Assembly: GCA_020426125.1 (NCBI GenBank)
Contig: JAGQQQ010000785.1
Span: 1 to 7,697, forward strand
DNA length: 7,697 nt
Direction of reading: 5' to 3'
Origin: Planctomycetaceae bacterium
Lineage (GTDB): Bacteria; Planctomycetota; Planctomycetia; Planctomycetales; Planctomycetaceae
Shown here: one piece after another, positions 6,033-7,697 of the stretch
Numbering within the stretch: the stretch's first letter is position 1
How the letters are laid out: each line of letters begins with the position of its first letter
Translations under genes and position numbers: made by a program
The notes under the pieces: generated by a model
What the model saw: only the letters and a program-made list of their open reading frames with translations
Told to the model about the DNA's origin: nothing
Database searches by the model: none

Positions 6033-7136
6033 ATGTTGAGACTTTTCGGAATCGTCTTGTGCCTCTGGGCAGGACTGCAAACTTGTGGGTACGGGAAAGA
6101 CGCTCATCGCTACCTTTACGTCGCGACGCCGGGCGTCCGCAATTATCTCGAATACGGCGGACACGGCCTCCTCGTGTTTGACATCGACAACGGCCATCAA
6201 TTCGTCCGTCGCATCCCGACCGGTGGCATCAAGCCGGATGGAACTCCGATCAATGTGAAAGGGATCTGTGCCTCCGCGGAGACCGACCGACTCTATATCA
6301 GCACCATTGAAACGCTGATGTGCCTCGACCTGAAAACGGACCGGCTGCTGTGGGAGCGTCGCTACGAAGGTGGATGCGACCGAATGTCGATCTCGCCCGA
6401 CGGCCGAACCATCTACCAGCCGAGTTTTGAGAAGGACCACTGGCATGTCCTCGATGGACGGACCGGAGACGTCGTCGCTCGCATCGATCCGAAGTCGCGG
6501 GCACATAACACTGTCTATGGCCCCAGCGGCAAGGCGTGTTACCTCGCGGGGTTGGGCTCCCCCCTGCTGACGGTCGCCGACACGTCCAACCATACCGCAG
6601 TGAAGACCGTGGGGCCGTTTACACACAACATTCGCCCGTTCACGGTGAATGGTTCCGAAACTCTCGCCTTCGTCTGCATTAACGAATGTCTGGGATTCGA
6701 GATCGGGGACTTGCGGACCGGTCGGAAACTCCATCGCGTGGAAGTCCAAGGATTCTCACAGGGCCCAGTCAAACGACATGGCTGCCCGTCCCACGGGATC
6801 GGGATGACACCTGATGAAACCGAGATTTGGGTCTGCGACGCCCACAACCAGAAGATGCACATCTTCGACGCCACCAAAATGCCTCCGCGCCAGGTCGCCA
6901 GCATTTCCTGTCGGGATGAACCGGGCTGGATTACTTTCAGCATCGATGGCACTCTCGCCTACCCCTCCTCGGGGGATGTGGTCGATGTCAAAACGCGAAA
7001 GGTGGTCACACAACTGACCGATGAACAGGGACGCGCCGTCGGCAGCGAAAAGCTGTTGGAGATTGACATTCGCGATGGGGAAATCGTTGCCGCCGGAAAT
7101 CAATTCGGCGTTGGCGGCATCACTCGACGCGATTGA
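6033..7136 (+). CDS. secreted YncE-like beta-propeller protein
   Basis: A 367-residue protein with an N-terminal signal peptide (MLRLFGIVLCLWAGLQTCG, cleavage around residues 19-23), then beta-propeller blades of the YncE/YVTN type. Repeated blade motifs are visible: RYLYVATPG (26-34), HGLLVFDIDNG (44-54), GICASAETDRLYIS (77-90), DRMSISPDGRTIYQPSF (116-132), YGPSGKACYLAG (162-173), SHGIGMTPDETEIWVCDAHN (253-272), MHIFDAT (275-281) and GWITFSIDGTLAYPSSGD (298-315). The Pro-Asp-Gly/Pro-Ser-Gly turns and VFD/IFD strands are typical. It is likely a periplasmic binding or scaffold protein; no catalytic motif is recognised. ATG 6033 is chosen because GGAG (6021-6024) is 8 nt upstream and the signal peptide starts at once. 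An in-frame GTG at 5994 behind GAGGGGG, just after the upstream stop, is the alternative and would add 13 polar residues. It ends 3 nt from the converging aroB stop. Confidence 0.91.
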   Translation: MLRLFGIVLCLWAGLQTCGYGKDAHRYLYVATPGVRNYLEYGGHGLLVFDIDNGHQFVRRIPTGGIKPDGTPINVKGICASAETDRLYISTIETLMCLDLKTDRLLWERRYEGGCDRMSISPDGRTIYQPSFEKDHWHVLDGRTGDVVARIDPKSRAHNTVYGPSGKACYLAGLGSPLLTVADTSNHTAVKTVGPFTHNIRPFTVNGSETLAFVCINECLGFEIGDLRTGRKLHRVEVQGFSQGPVKRHGCPSHGIGMTPDETEIWVCDAHNQKMHIFDATKMPPRQVASISCRDEPGWITFSIDGTLAYPSSGDVVDVKTRKVVTQLTDEQGRAVGSEKLLEIDIRDGEIVAAGNQFGVGGITRRD

Positions 7137-7139
7137 CGA

Positions 7140-7697
7140 CTATTTGAGTCCGGCCTCTTCCAACACCTCGCGAACCTGCTCGACGGGGACATCTTTGACC
7201 GTTTCCACGTGTCCTATCTTCGTCGGCAGGATGAAGCGAAGCTGTCCCCCGATGGTTTTCTTATCGAGCTGCATTCGAGAGAGCACGTCGTCGACAGCGA
7301 CCCGTTCCGGGTGAGGCAAAGAGACGGGGAGGTGAAGTGCGGAGAGAAGCTTGACTTGCCGCTCCGTCACTTTCGGATCAATGCGTCCCAGTTTCTCGGC
7401 GAGTCGGCTGGCGTGAACCATTCCCACGGACACCGCTTCGCCGTGCAGCAGTTCTCCGTAACCCGTGAGTGCTTCATAGGCATGGGCAAACGTGTGGCCG
7501 TAGTTCAAGATCGCCCGGAGACCCGTCGTCTCGAACTCATCCTGCTCGACGACATAGGCTTTCATTTCGCAACTGCGGGCGATCGCGTGGGTAAGGACGT
7601 CGGTGTCCCGTGCATTGAGCCCCTGGACGTTCTCTTCCAGATACGAAAAGAACGGCTCATCGAGAATGACTCCATATTTCACAACCTCCGCCATCCC
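7140..7697 (-). CDS. aroB: 3-dehydroquinate synthase, C-terminal half (partial)
   Basis: The C-terminal 185 residues of AroB, the second enzyme of the shikimate pathway, which turns DAHP into 3-dehydroquinate using NAD and a zinc or cobalt ion in the cytoplasm. The N-terminal NAD-binding half lies beyond the right edge. The three metal ligands are present: Glu in GMAEVVKYG at the very edge, the first His of LNYGHTFAHAYE, and His in LLHGEAVSVGM, 17 residues after the first as in the E. coli enzyme. A basic segment near the C-terminus (MQLDKKTIGGQLRFILP) matches the family's conserved KKxxxGxxRFVLP region. The stop is TAG at 7142-7140 and the frame is intact. The gene converges on the beta-propeller gene with only 3 nt between stop codons, so any terminators must lie inside the opposing coding sequences. 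Confidence 0.97.
   Translation of the reverse strand, partial: GMAEVVKYGVILDEPFFSYLEENVQGLNARDTDVLTHAIARSCEMKAYVVEQDEFETTGLRAILNYGHTFAHAYEALTGYGELLHGEAVSVGMVHASRLAEKLGRIDPKVTERQVKLLSALHLPVSLPHPERVAVDDVLSRMQLDKKTIGGQLRFILPTKIGHVETVKDVPVEQVREVLEEAGLK

Noticed and set aside
5463..6749. A long minus-strand open frame (428 codons) spanning the ends of two plus-strand genes
   Set aside because: It lies opposite two well-supported genes and has no recognisable domain. It is the kind of antisense shadow that G/C-rich codon use produces.

Overview
The window looks like chromosomal DNA from a Planctomycetota bacterium. This is judged from its moderately high G+C, its mix of GTG/TTG and ATG starts, and its gene content: a sugar-phosphate isomerase-like TIM barrel next to an exported YncE-like beta-propeller, a thioredoxin lipoprotein with a Pro/Glu-rich linker, and DUF2062 and DUF2784 membrane proteins. 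The assignment is inference, and genus cannot be fixed from the sequence. No insertion sequence, CRISPR array, rRNA, tRNA or phage gene was recognised.

Left part (1-1748). Two minus-strand genes lie at the left edge. One is the first 27 codons of a protein with a single N-terminal membrane anchor (1-82). Upstream of it is a small exported protein with paired histidines (207-710), preceded by a good sigma70-like promoter (746-775). From 711 to 1748 there is no intact gene. On the minus strand this stretch holds what looks like the severed 5' end of a DUF4062-type gene (1363-1506) behind its own promoter-like sequence. It also holds a ribosome-binding site leading into a frame broken by one TGA, and a strong GC hairpin. 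I read it as a decaying gene remnant.

Middle part (1749-4819). A DUF2784 membrane protein (+) converges on a minus-strand run read in the order leuB (3-isopropylmalate dehydrogenase), a TlpA-like thioredoxin lipoprotein, then a DUF2062 membrane protein. The gaps are 69 and 91 nt, so they may be one transcript with partial termination between the last two. A 223-nt divergent intergenic region separates leuB from the plus-strand pair.

Right part (5043-7697). A xylose isomerase-like TIM-barrel enzyme and a secreted beta-propeller protein lie 48 nt apart on the plus strand and are probably co-transcribed. The propeller gene ends 3 nt from the stop codon of the converging aroB gene (3-dehydroquinate synthase), of which only the C-terminal half is in the window. 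leuB and aroB are housekeeping amino-acid biosynthesis genes, which argues for a core chromosomal region. Only the 711-1748 stretch has an accessory character. No complete new system is visible. The best leads are the small His-containing exported protein with its adjacent membrane-anchored partner, and the DUF4062 remnant.
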